Assembly (NCBI RefSeq): GCF_000380485.1
Contig: NZ_AQYG01000048.1
Span: forward strand, 1 to 64,000
Direction: 5' to 3'
DNA from: Jongsikchunia kroppenstedtii DSM 45133
GTDB lineage: Bacteria > Actinomycetota > Actinomycetes > Mycobacteriales > Mycobacteriaceae
Length of the DNA stretch: 64,000 nt
Below, piece after piece: positions 36,976 through 48,000 of this stretch. How positions within the stretch are numbered: the first letter of the stretch is position 1; each line of letters opens with the position of its first letter. A program made the translations under genes and the position numbers. The notes beneath the pieces were generated by a model. It saw only the letters and a list, made by a program, of their open reading frames with translations. It was not told the DNA's origin and did no database searches.

Positions 36976-39900
36976 ATGACCGAAACGCGCAGTACTGGCG
37001 CCAACGCCGGGGACGGACGTCACTCCCAGGAACACAACGACGAACGTCGCTCCCGGGTCATCCGTCTCCTGCAGTTCCTGCATGAGCTGGTACGCGCGAA
37101 GTCGACGGTCGTCCGCAACGTCGATGAGCACGAGGGCATCGTGTGGCTCGACGGGTCGGTCGCGGGTGCTGTCGCCGATCGGTCGGCCGTGCCCGGCGAA
37201 GTGGTGCTGCATCTCGACTCGGCCGCTCTCGATCACGGCGCCTACACCCGGCTCGCGCAGCTGATCGACGAGCTGTCCGAGCGTCCGGAGAGCCTGGAAC
37301 TGGTGCTCGCCAGCGGCCTGCTGACCGCCGGCGACGACCTCCGCGAGCACGTGATCTGCCAGCAGGTCATCGCCGAGCATGACCACAGCGCCGAGGTGAT
37401 CCGCGTGCGTCTGGCCGCCGACTCGCAGCCCGAGCTGCAGGACTCGCTGCTGCTCACGGGGCTCGACGGATTCGACCTGAGTACCTCTGCGGCACTCCAG
37501 GATTCGCTGTCGGCGATCCCGTCCGCGGTGTCGCCGGACATCGACGGTTTCCTCGATCGGTGGAAGTCGGACGTCGTCGGCGTCACGGCAACGGTCGAAC
37601 TGCAGCCCGCGCTGGTGCTGCGCAAGCGGGGAGCCGCCGCGCTGCTCGAGTACTACGAGGCGATGATCGCCTCGGTACGTGACGAAGCGACCGAGGTCCC
37701 CATCGGTCTGGCGCAGCTGATCGAGCCGGTCGAGTCGTCGGAGCGCATCGCGCGACTGGCCGCGAGCGGCGCGATGACCGCCGAAGAATTGGTCGAAGAC
37801 GCCCTGTATCCGTTGGCATCCAACGTCGAACAGCGCGACATCCTGGCGCAGCTGGGTCTCGACAGCGGCGTCGTCGTCGAGGGTCCGCCCGGCACCGGTA
37901 AGACGCACACCATCGCGAACCTGATGTCGGCGCTGCTGGCCAAGGGACAGCGGGTGCTGGTCGTCAGCGAGAAGGCACAGGCGCTGCATGTGCTGCGCGA
38001 CAAGATGCCCGAGGAACTGCGGCAGCTCGCGGTGTCGATCACCGAGGTGACCAAGGACGGCTCGCAGTCGCTCATCGAGAGCGTCGAGGCCATCGCGACC
38101 CGCAAGGCGACCTTCCAGCCGCGCGTGGCCACCTCCGAGATCCGCAATCTGCGGTCCAAGCGCGATCAAGCGCGGGCCAAGCGTGAGCAGACGCTGCGGG
38201 AGATCTGGCAGTTGCGCGAGTCGGAGACCGAGAAGCACGAATGGGTGTCGACCGGCTACAGCGGTACCGCGGCCGAGATCGTCCGGCAGATCAATGCGCT
38301 TGCTCCGGACAATGATTGGATTCCGGGCCCGCTCGAATCGCCGCTGCCACCGCTTGATGCGGAGGAATTCGATCGGCTGCTGACGCTGCTGCGCGATCGC
38401 GGCGAGGGCTGGGACGGTCGTCTCGGCCAGAACCTGCCGGACCTCGACACGATCCTGCCCGACGCGGTGGAGCTGGGCGCCATCTGTCAGCGGGTGCGCA
38501 ACCGGCCGCGCGAGGAAATGGTCGGCAACGGTTCGTTGCTGGCGATCCTGTCGGATGTCGATTCGGCACGGCTGCTGTCGATCAAGACCCGTTGCGACCG
38601 GCTGGCCGCTGCGGTTCGCGAGGTGCGCACCTACCCGCCCGAGATGCAGCAGATGGCCGAGCGTCTGTTGTCCGGCGAGGCGGCATATCTGTGGAATCGC
38701 GTCACCCAGCTGTCGACGGTGATCGACGAGGCCACCGTCAACGACCGCAAGATCGGCACGCACCGCATCGAGGTGTCCGGCGAGAGCGCCGCGGCTGCCG
38801 CGGCGTACGACGATGCCGCCAACTTCCTCGAGGGCGGCGGCAAGTGGCGCGGCCGGTTCCGGAAGTCGAACGAGCAGAAGGCCATCGAGGCGCTGGGTGT
38901 CTCGGCGACGGTCGACGGCCGGCCGGCGATGGATGCCGCATCGATGCGGCTGGTCGCCGACCATCTGCGCGTCCGGGACGCGGTGACGCAGGCGCGCGAG
39001 ATCCTTGCGGATGTCGATATCAACATCGACACCAGCGGATCGCGTGCGGCGCAGGTCAATCGCCTGGTGCAGCTCGACGAGCAGCTCGCCTGGATGTCCG
39101 AACTGCTCACCGGCCGTGACGCTTTGGTTCGCGAGCTGGGACAGATCAGCCCCGGTGGTCCGCGGCCGAAGAGCATCGACGAGGTCGAAGAGGTGGCCCG
39201 GCAGGCCGGCGCGATTGCCGCCGCCAACGACGGCCAGCTCGCCCAGAATCAGCTCGATGCGTTGTCGCGCACGATCTCTGCGGAGGTCGAGAAGGGTCCG
39301 TCGCCCGAGGGCGACGCCCTGCTGGCGGCGCTCACGTCGGCTGACGGCGCCGCGATCCTCGATGCCCGCCGGTCGTGGAATTCGGCCCGGACGCAACGTG
39401 ATTCGCAGGGCGTGCTCGACCTGCTGGAGCTGCGGCTGCGGCAGAAGGCGCCGGAGTTCCAGAAGCTGCTCAGCGCGACCGCCGGCGAGACGATCTGGGA
39501 CGCCCGCCTGCGTGACATCGAGACCGCGTGGGCCTGGCGTCGCGCGTACGAGTGGGCCGAGCGCCGCTCCGATCCGGCGCACGAGGCCCGGCTGGAGGCC
39601 GAGCTCGACGCCGTCGAGACCGATATCGCGCACTTCACCGCACAGCTCGCCGCGGCCTGCGCCTGGCGCGAATGCCTGGAGCAGATGACGGTCAGTCAGG
39701 TGCAGGCGCTGCAGTCGTATCGCGACCACATCACCAACCTCGGCAAGGGATCCGGCCGGCATGCCGAACGCTTCCGGCGGGCCGCGCGGTCGGCGATGAG
39801 CCAGGCCCAGACGTCGGTGCCGTCGTGGATCATGCCGATCTCCCAGGTGCTGTCCTCGATTCCGCCGGAGATGAATTCGTTCGACGTGGTGATCGTCGAC

Positions 39901-41163
39901 GAGGCCAGCCAGGCCGACATCAGCAGCCTGTTCCTGCTCTGGCTGGCGCCGCGCGTCATCGTCGTCGGTGACGACCGGCAGTGTGCGCCAGGCGGATTCG
40001 GCGGCGCGGGGATGGACGAGGTGTTCGCCAAGCTCGACACCTACCTCTACGACATTCCGCAGTACATGCGTGACAGCCTGACCCCGCGGTCGAGCCTGTT
40101 CTCCATGCTGCGCACGCGATTCGGTCACGTCGTCGGTCTGCGCGAGCACTTCCGGTCTATGCCGGAAATCATCGAGTACTCGTCGCAGCAGTTCTATCCC
40201 GACGCGCCGCTGGTGCCGATGCGCCAGTTCGGTTCGGATCGCCTGCCGCCGTTGAAGACCGTGTCCGTGGAGGGCACGACCACCGAGGGCAGCGGGGCGT
40301 CGCTGGTGAACATCGGCGAGGCCGATGCGCTGGTCGCGGCGGTCAAAGAGTGCGCCGCCGACCCGCGCTACGAGGGGCTGACCTTCGGCGTCGTGGTGCT
40401 GCAGGGTCAGCGGCAGGTGGACGTCATCTACCAGCGGCTGCGCGACGAACTCGACGCGGAGGAGTGGGCGCAGCGCCATCTGCGCATTGGCACGCCGCCC
40501 GATTTCCAGGGTGACGAGCGGCATGTCATCTTCCTGTCGATGGTCACCGGACCGGACCACAACCTGAAGGCGTTGTCGCGCAGCGAGTCTCAGCGACGGT
40601 TCAACGTCGCGGCCTCGCGTGCGATGGATCAGCTGTGGCTGTTCCACTCGGTGGCGGCCGATCAGCTCAAGCCGACCGACCTGCGATACTCGCTGCTGAC
40701 CTACATGCAGAAGACCGAGGGCGCGCTGGTCACGCCGATGCCGGAGGATGTGCCGACCGACGAACGCACCGAACCGTTCGACAGCATCTTCGAGCAGCGG
40801 ATCTTCCGGGATCTGGCTGACCGAGGATTCCACGTCAATCCCAAGGTGCAGGTCAACAACCGCACGATCGACCTGGTCGTCACCGGGTCGGATGCGCGGC
40901 TGGCCGTGGAGTGCGACGGTGACGAGTTCACCAGCACGCCGGAGCAGGCCCGCGCCGACATGGAGCGCGAGCGCGAGCTGCGTCGATGCGGATGGCGGTT
41001 CTGGCGAGTCCGCGAATCGGAGTACCTGTTGGACCCGGCGAAGGCCATGTCCGGGCTCTGGGACGAACTGGAAGCGCGCGGCGTCAAGGCCGGATCGATC
41101 GACGAATCGTCGGTGACCGCGGCCGAGCCGTGGACGCCGATCCCGCTGAGCGGCGGGGAATAG
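36976..41163 (+). CDS. large SF1 (Upf1-like) helicase with C-terminal Vsr/MTES_1575-like nuclease domain
   Basis: A 1395-residue protein. Residues 1-290 are an N-terminal region without a recognised motif. Walker A GPPGTGKTHTIANLM lies at 303-310. About 660 charged, helical residues follow before Walker B VVIVDEASQADIS (Asp975), then VVGDDRQCAP, LREHFRSMPEI, FQGDERHVIFLSMV and RRFNVAASRAMDQLWLFHS (motif VI). From about residue 1270 comes a PD-(D/E)XK-type domain: FEQRIFRDLADRGF, IDLVV (Asp1299), AVECDGDEF (Glu1312) and RRCGWRFWRVRESEY. Helicase plus very-short-patch-like nuclease in one chain is an architecture known among anti-phage and repair proteins. ATG 36976 follows AGAGGAACGTGA. Base composition matches the neighbours, so recent transfer is not evident. 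No methylase or toxin gene is adjacent. Confidence 0.85.
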   Translation: MTETRSTGANAGDGRHSQEHNDERRSRVIRLLQFLHELVRAKSTVVRNVDEHEGIVWLDGSVAGAVADRSAVPGEVVLHLDSAALDHGAYTRLAQLIDELSERPESLELVLASGLLTAGDDLREHVICQQVIAEHDHSAEVIRVRLAADSQPELQDSLLLTGLDGFDLSTSAALQDSLSAIPSAVSPDIDGFLDRWKSDVVGVTATVELQPALVLRKRGAAALLEYYEAMIASVRDEATEVPIGLAQLIEPVESSERIARLAASGAMTAEELVEDALYPLASNVEQRDILAQLGLDSGVVVEGPPGTGKTHTIANLMSALLAKGQRVLVVSEKAQALHVLRDKMPEELRQLAVSITEVTKDGSQSLIESVEAIATRKATFQPRVATSEIRNLRSKRDQARAKREQTLREIWQLRESETEKHEWVSTGYSGTAAEIVRQINALAPDNDWIPGPLESPLPPLDAEEFDRLLTLLRDRGEGWDGRLGQNLPDLDTILPDAVELGAICQRVRNRPREEMVGNGSLLAILSDVDSARLLSIKTRCDRLAAAVREVRTYPPEMQQMAERLLSGEAAYLWNRVTQLSTVIDEATVNDRKIGTHRIEVSGESAAAAAAYDDAANFLEGGGKWRGRFRKSNEQKAIEALGVSATVDGRPAMDAASMRLVADHLRVRDAVTQAREILADVDINIDTSGSRAAQVNRLVQLDEQLAWMSELLTGRDALVRELGQISPGGPRPKSIDEVEEVARQAGAIAAANDGQLAQNQLDALSRTISAEVEKGPSPEGDALLAALTSADGAAILDARRSWNSARTQRDSQGVLDLLELRLRQKAPEFQKLLSATAGETIWDARLRDIETAWAWRRAYEWAERRSDPAHEARLEAELDAVETDIAHFTAQLAAACAWRECLEQMTVSQVQALQSYRDHITNLGKGSGRHAERFRRAARSAMSQAQTSVPSWIMPISQVLSSIPPEMNSFDVVIVDEASQADISSLFLLWLAPRVIVVGDDRQCAPGGFGGAGMDEVFAKLDTYLYDIPQYMRDSLTPRSSLFSMLRTRFGHVVGLREHFRSMPEIIEYSSQQFYPDAPLVPMRQFGSDRLPPLKTVSVEGTTTEGSGASLVNIGEADALVAAVKECAADPRYEGLTFGVVVLQGQRQVDVIYQRLRDELDAEEWAQRHLRIGTPPDFQGDERHVIFLSMVTGPDHNLKALSRSESQRRFNVAASRAMDQLWLFHSVAADQLKPTDLRYSLLTYMQKTEGALVTPMPEDVPTDERTEPFDSIFEQRIFRDLADRGFHVNPKVQVNNRTIDLVVTGSDARLAVECDGDEFTSTPEQARADMERERELRRCGWRFWRVRESEYLLDPAKAMSGLWDELEARGVKAGSIDESSVTAAEPWTPIPLSGGE

Positions 41164-41238
41164 CGCGCCGGCATCTTGCGGCTGATGCTCCAGCCTCGGT
41201 TTGAGAGGTGGCCGGAGCCGCGAATCGAGGCCGGTGAC

Positions 41239-41688
41239 TCAGCGCTCCCCGGCGACCTCCTCGAGAGCTGCCCGCAGGCGGTCGGCCGTCGCGTCCGGAT
41301 CAGGGTCGCGACGCAGCACCAGTCCCTTCGCCAGGCTGATGCGGTCGCCGCGCAGCCGTGGGACCACGTGGATGTGGCTGTGGAAGACCGTCTGGAACGC
41401 GGCCCGGCCGTCATTGAGGGCCAGGTTCACGCCGTCGGCGATCGTTCTGCCGCTCCCGACCGGAGCCTGCTGCATCGCCGTGCCGATGCGTTGAGCGGCG
41501 GCGAACATCTTGCCGCCCAGCTCGGGCGGCAGCGTGTCGAGGCGGGCGTGGTGCTCGCGCGGGATCACCAGGGTGTGTCCGGGCCGGATCGGTCGGATAT
41601 CGAGGAATGCGACGACATCGTCATCCGAATACACGATGCGGGCCGGTGCCGAGCCGTCGACGATGGCGCAGAACACGCAATTGCTCAT
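41239..41688 (-). CDS. HIT family nucleotide hydrolase
   Basis: A 149-residue histidine-triad protein. CVFCAIVDG at the start, VVAFLDIRPIRPGHTLVIPREH, and the triad HSHIHVVPR. Such proteins cleave AMP or similar groups from phosphoramidates or dinucleotides. The N-terminal CxxC may hold zinc. ATG 41688 follows TACGCT by 8 bases. Its 3' end faces the helicase-nuclease stop; the 75-base gap shows no hairpin. Confidence 0.92.
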   Translation of the reverse strand: MSNCVFCAIVDGSAPARIVYSDDDVVAFLDIRPIRPGHTLVIPREHHARLDTLPPELGGKMFAAAQRIGTAMQQAPVGSGRTIADGVNLALNDGRAAFQTVFHSHIHVVPRLRGDRISLAKGLVLRRDPDPDATADRLRAALEEVAGER

Positions 41689-42080
41689 GGCTTCACAGCG
41701 TAGAGCCGACGCCCGATGTAGCCGATCTCACATAACTTTCTTCGAATCGTGACCATGGCGGCCGCGCGGCCGGCCCGGATGCGGTGAGTCGGGTCTCCAC
41801 CAGCACAGACAGTGGCCACGCTGACACGCTGGTCAAACGACCGAAAACGCCCACGTCAGGTTACCCACGGGTATACCCACGGGTCACTTAAGAACATGAG
41901 GAAAACCTCACTTTTCTGTGTAACCATGATCGGGTGCGAAAGCTGACGTCGTCGGCTGTGCATTCGAAAACTTAAGTGCAGTAACGGCGTTCATCGCGTC
42001 GTCGCTGCGTTGCCACGATTTGCGGCAACGACCGGCTCCGCCGCAAGCGGCGCTCCAACCGACGTATGGGAGAGACACGC
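41689..42080. other. intergenic region upstream of fas
   Basis: 392 bases without a gene between the divergent HIT gene and fas. It holds the tandem dyads at 41861-41884, a TGAGG-AAAA-CCTCA inverted repeat at 41897-41910, and presumably the fas promoter and a leader of unknown length. No small ORF with an RBS is convincing. Confidence 0.6.
41861..41884. promoter_or_regulatory. tandem 12-bp repeat with ACCC-AC-GGGT dyads (candidate fas operator)
   Basis: ACCCACGGGT occurs at 41863-41872 and again at 41875-41884, 12 bases apart, each with inverted ACCC/GGGT arms. It lies about 200 bases before the fas start. It could bind a regulator such as a FasR-type protein; that is an inference from position. 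Confidence 0.4.
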
Positions 42081-45000
42081 GTGACCATTCACGAGTACCG
42101 GATCGGCACCCACCAGCTCAGCGATGCCGCCGACAGCGCGACTCTGATCGGGCGACTGGAGGCCGGGCAGCTGTACGCCGTGGCTTTCGGTGGCCAAGGC
42201 GTCCCGTGGCTGGCCCCGCTGGCCGAGTTGGTGGTCGACGCCGACCTGGACCGTGAGCTGCGTGCCCTGGTGACCGCCGCGGAGCAGCTGTTGGAACCCA
42301 TTGCGGACCGGCTGGCGCCGGCCCGTCCGGCCGGTTTCGCCCCGCTCGAGTGGGCGCGGGCGCAGGCGGCCGCCGAGGCCGCCGAAGACCTCGAGGACGC
42401 CACGGCCGGCAGCCCGGCCGTGCCCAGCCACGCCATCCTGACATCGGCGGCCGTGTCGGTGCCCGGCATCGTGCTGGCCCAGCTCGCCGCCATTCGCGCG
42501 CTGCGCAAGCAGGGGATCGACTTCACCGCGACGCCGCCCGTGCGCATCGTCGGACACTCGCAGGGTGTGCTCGCCGTGGCCGCGCTGGCCGAGGGCAGTG
42601 AGGGCGCCGGCGAGGGTGCCATCCTGGCCTTCGCGCAGCTGATCGGCGCCGCCGGCGCGATCGTTGCCGGACGTACCGGCCTGGTCGCGGGTGCCGACGG
42701 CAGCCCGATGCTGTCGGTGACGAATATCGAGCCGCAGCGGATGTCGGAAATCCTCGATGAGTACCGCGAGACCCTGGCCGAGGACGAGCGCGCCTTCGCC
42801 CCGGTCATCTCGATCATCAACGGCCGTCGGTCGGTCGTGCTGTCCGGTCGGCCGCATCAGCTGCGGGCCGTCCAGCAGCTCTGCGAGCGGATCGCCGAGT
42901 CCGAGGCCGACGAGCGCACCCGGAAGCTGACCGGCGGCGCCCCGCTGAACCCGACCTTCGACGATCTCGATGTCGCCATCGGCTTCCATCACCCGGCGCT
43001 GGCCCCCGCGGTCGATCTGGCCGTCGAGTGGGCCGGACCGCTCGGCCCGGACGCCGCCCGGGCCCGCGAGGCCGCGCGGGCCGTCCTGGTCGACCCGGTC
43101 GACTGGCCGGACGCCATCGACTCGGTCGTCGATGCCGGTGCCGCATGGGTGCTCGATCTCGGACCCGGCGATGTCGCCACCCGGCTGTCCAGTCCGCTGC
43201 TGCGCGGACGGGGCGTCGGCCACGTCGCCGCCAGCACCCGCGGCGGTCAGCGAAACCTGTTCTCGCCCGGTGGAATTCCGGATGTTCCGGCCGGCTGGTC
43301 GACGCATCGCCCGCAGCTGGTCGAGCTGCCCGATGGCCGCCGCGTCGTCGACACCGCATTCACCCGGCTCACCGGCCGGTCGCCGATCCTGCTCGCCGGC
43401 ATGACTCCGACGACCGTCGATCCGGCCATCGTCGCGGCTGCCGCCAACGGCGGCCACTGGGCCGAGCTGGCCGGCGGCGGTCAGGTGACCGAGGCGATCT
43501 TCGCCGAGAACCTGGCCAAGCTGACCGAGCTGCTGGAGCCCGGCCGCCAGGTGCAGTTCAACTCGCTGTTCCTGGACCCGTACCTGTGGAAACTGCAGCT
43601 GGGCTCCACCCGGCTGGTGCAGAAGGCCCGCGCGGCCGGCGCCCCGCTGGACGGCGTCATCGTCACCGCCGGAATCCCCGAGCTGGAGGACGCGGTCGAG
43701 CTGATCGATGAGCTCGCCGACGCCGGGTTCCCGTACGTGGCCTTCAAGCCCGGGACCGTCGAGCAGATCCGTTCGGTCATCCGCATCGCCGCCGAGGCGC
43801 CGCACTTCCCGGTGATCGTGCATGTCGAGGGCGGCCGCGCCGGCGGCCACCACTCCTGGGAGGACCTCGACGACCTGCTGCTGTCGACCTACGCGGAGCT
43901 GCGCGCCCGCGACAACGTGATCGTCTGCGTCGGCGGCGGAATCGGCACCCCCGAGCGCGCCAGTGCGTACCTGACCGGTGCCTGGTCGGTCGAACACGGT
44001 TATCCCGCAATGCCGTTGGACGGCATCCTGGTCGGCACCGCGGCGATGGCGACCCTCGAGGCCACCACCGCCCCCGAGGTCAAGCAGCTGCTCGTCGACA
44101 CCCCCGGACATCCGGAATGGATCGGCGCCGGACACGCGAGCGGCGGAATGGCCTCGGGCCGTAGCCAGCTCGGTGCCGACATCCACGAGATCGACAACGC
44201 CGCCTCGACGGCCGGCCGGCTGCTCGACGAGGTCGCCGGCGATGCCGACGCCGTGGCGGCCCGCCGCGACGAGGTGATCGCCGCAATCGCCGGAACCGCG
44301 AAGCCCTACTTCGGCGACGTCGCGACCATGACCTATCGCCAGTGGCTGCAGCGCTACCTGGACCTTTCGGTGGACTTCCGTGCCGCAGAGGTCAATTGGA
44401 CCGACGTTACCTGGGAGGACCGCTTCGTCTCGATGATCGAGCGGGCGCAGGCCCGGCTGCATCCGGTCGACCGCGGGCCGATCGAGGCCCTCGTCACCCG
44501 CGAGCAGATCATCGCCGACCCGAACGCCGCGGTCGAGACGATCGCCGCCGCGTACCCCGAGATCGACGGCGACATCCTGCATCCCGCCGATGTCGCGTTC
44601 TTCCTGGAGCTGTGCAAGACGTCCGGCAAGCCGGTCAACTTCGTGCCGGTCATCGACAAGGACGTCCGCCGCTGGTGGCGCAGCGACTCGCTGTGGCAGG
44701 CGCATGACGACCGCTATGCGGCCGATGCCGTGTGCATCATTCCCGGCCCGGTGGCCGTCGCGGGTATCACCCGCGTCGACGAGCCGGTCGCCGACCTGCT
44801 CGACCGCTTCGAGGCCCGCATCGTCGCCGACCTGACCGCCGCGGGTGTCTCGGCGTCGGCCGCCGGTGCCCGACGACTGGCCGGCACCTCCGACGGCGGC
44901 GTGCTGCGCCTGGCCACCCTCGCCGACCACGTGCAGTGGGCCGGCCGGATGGTTCCCAATCCGGTTGTCCTGCTGGGTGATCGGGACCAGTGGCGCTTCC

Positions 45001-48000
45001 AGAACGAGGACCGCGGCGAACACGATCCTACCGGTGCGGTGCTCGAGCGCGACGGCGACACCGTGGTGCTGCGCGCCCCGGTCGGCCGCAGCGAGCTGAC
45101 CCTGGTGATGGAGATCGACGAGTCGGCGATCGACGGCGGCGCGCCGCGCGTCAGCGCCGATGCGGCCGCGGACGCCATGCGCACCCTGCTGACCATCGCG
45201 GGCGGTGGCGATCTGCCGGCGGCCCGTAACGGCGTCGCGACCCTCACCACCGAGCTCACGCCCGAGATCGTCGCCGACCACGCGGCGGTCACCACCTTCT
45301 CGTTCCCGCAGCGCCTGACCGCGTCGGTGCCGCGCACCGGCGCCGGCTTCATCAACCCGGATGCGGTGCTGGGCCTGGCCTGGCCGGCGATCTTCGCGGT
45401 GATCGGCGCGGCGGAGGCCGCGGACGGCACGCCGCTGCTGGAGGGCCTGCTCGACCTGGTCCACCTGGACCACGCCGCACGCACCGTGAATGAGATCCCG
45501 GTCGCCGGCGCGCCGGTGGCGGTCGCCGCCGAGGTGCAGTCGGTCGACGATGCCGATCTGGGCCGCGTCGTGACCGTGGAGGTCACGGTCAGCGAGGCCA
45601 CGACCGACGACGGTGCCGAGCCGAAGGACCTCGTGGTCTTCACCGAGCGGTTCGCAGTCCTGGGTCGTGGCGGGGGCGACGCCCTGGCCGATCCGGTCCG
45701 CGCGGGCGGCGCCCTGAGCGCCGATGCCACCGACACCACGCGCCGGAAGCTGCGCGTCGCGTCGATCACCGCCCCGGACTTCATGGGTGGATTCGCCACC
45801 GTGTCCGGCGACCACAACCCGATTCATACAGACGCCGTCGCCGCCAAGATGGCCGGCCTGGGTGACCCGATCGCGCACGGCATGTGGCTGTCCGCGGCCG
45901 CGCAGCATGTCGCGACGTCCGTCGACTCGGTCGACCCGATTCCGGTGCCGCGGGCGCTGACAGGCTGGACCGCCCGGTTCACCGGCATGGTCCGCCTGGG
46001 TGACCAGATCGACCTCCGCGTCGACCGCGTCGGCCGCGACAACGGCGGCGACATCATCGAGGTGACGGCCAAGGTCGGCGACAATCTCGTGATGGCGGCG
46101 ACCGGCCGGCTGACCGCGCCGAAGACCGTCTACGCGTTCCCCGGCCAGGGCATCCAGAGCAAGGGGATGGGCCTGGACGCGCGCGCGTCGTCGGCCGCCG
46201 CCCGCGACGTGTGGGACCGCGCCGACGCGCACACCCGTGAGGCGCTGGGCTTCTCGATCCTGGCGGTCGTGCGGGACAACCCCACGACCCTGACCGTCGG
46301 TGACACCGTGTACCACCACCCGGACGGTGTGCTGTTCCTGACGCAGTTCACCCAGGTCGCCATGGCGACCCTCGGTGTCGCGCAGATCGCCGAGCTCAAG
46401 GAGAGCGGCGCCTTCGTCGAGGGCGCCATCACCTGCGGCCACTCGGTCGGCGAGTACAACGCGCTCGCCGCGTGCGCCGGCGTCCTGCCGCTGAACGCGG
46501 TGCTCGAGGTCGTGTTCCAGCGCGGCGAGGCGATGCATCACCTCGTCCCGCGAGACAGCAAGGGCCGCAGCAACTACCGGCTCGCCGCGATCCGGCCGAG
46601 CCAGTTCGGGATGTCCGACGACGAGGTTGTCGAGTTCGTCTCCGAACTCGGCCGCAGCGAGGGCGAGTTCCTCGAGGTCGTCAACCTGAACCTGCTCGGC
46701 TCGCAGTACGCGATCGCCGGCACGGTCGCCGGCCTGGAGCGCCTGGAGGCCGAAATCGACCGGCGCCGTGAGGAATTTGGTGGCAAGCGGGCCTTCATCC
46801 TGATCCCGGGTATCGACGTGCCGTTCCACTCGACGGTGCTGCGCGACGGCGTGCCGGAGTTCCGGCACCGGCTCGAAGAGCTCCTCCCGGAGACCCTTGA
46901 CCCGGAGATCCTGGTCGGGCGGTACATCCCGAACCTGGTTCCGCGGCTGTTCAATCTGAGCCGTGAGTACGTGCAGGAGGTCGCCGACCTCGTTCCGTCG
47001 GAGCCGCTGGACGACGTGCTGGCCGATTGGGACAGCTGGGCGGCCCGTCCGGCCGAGCTGACCCGGGTGCTGCTGATCGAGCTGCTGGCCTGGCAGTTCG
47101 CCAGCCCGGTGCGCTGGATCGAGACGCAGGATCTGCTGTTCACCCCGGCCGAGCGTGGCGGACTCGGTATCGAGCGCATCGTCGAGGTCGGAGTGCAGTC
47201 GGCGCCGACGCTCGCCGGTCTCGCGACCAACACGCTGAAGCTGCCGGGCTACTCCGATGCCCGGGTGCAGGTGCTGAACCTGCAGCGCGATGCGGCGGTC
47301 GTGCTGTCCGACGAGCCCGACAACGACATCGAGGACGACGAGATCGTCGAGGCTGCTGCCGAGGCCCCGGCCGCCGCTGCAGCACCGGCGGCGGCTCCCG
47401 TCGTACCAGCCGCCCCGGCCGCTGATCCGGGTGCGCCGCGTCCCGCGGACATCCCGTTCACCCCGGCCGACGCCGTCAACACGGTCATCGCGCAGTGGAC
47501 CAAGATCCGTCTGGATCAGATCGGCCCGGCCGACACGATCGAGGCACTGTGCGACGGCGTGTCGTCGCGCCGGAACCAGCTGCTGCTGGACGTGGGTACC
47601 GAGCTCGGCCTGGGCGCCATCGACGGCGCCGCCGAGGCGGACATGGGCGCCCTGGCCGGCACGGTCAACGCGCTGGCACGCGGCTACAAGCCGTTCGGCG
47701 CGGTCCTGACCGACGCCATCGGCGACCAGCTGCGAAAGGTGTTCGGTCCCAAGGGCAAGCGTCCGGCATACGTTGCCGAGCGGGTCACCTCGGTGTGGCA
47801 GCTCGACAGCGGATGGGCGCAGCACGCGTCGGCCATGCTCGCGCTGGAGACCCGCGAGGGCGCCAGCGTGCGCGGCGGCGACCTCGGCTCGCTGGGCGTC
47901 GATCTCGGCGACATCGACGGCCTGATCGACGCGGCCGTGGCGAAGGTCGGCGCGGATCGCGGTATCGCCGTGAGCAAGCCGGTCGCGGCCGGTAGCGGTG

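Noticed and set aside
36616-40833. 1405-residue open frame antisense to the helicase-nuclease gene
   Set aside because: Low-information Arg/Leu/Gln-rich sequence lying wholly opposite a gene with clear motifs.
41861-41884. Start of a CRISPR or iteron array
   Set aside because: Only two 10-bp copies with 2-base spacing and no further units.
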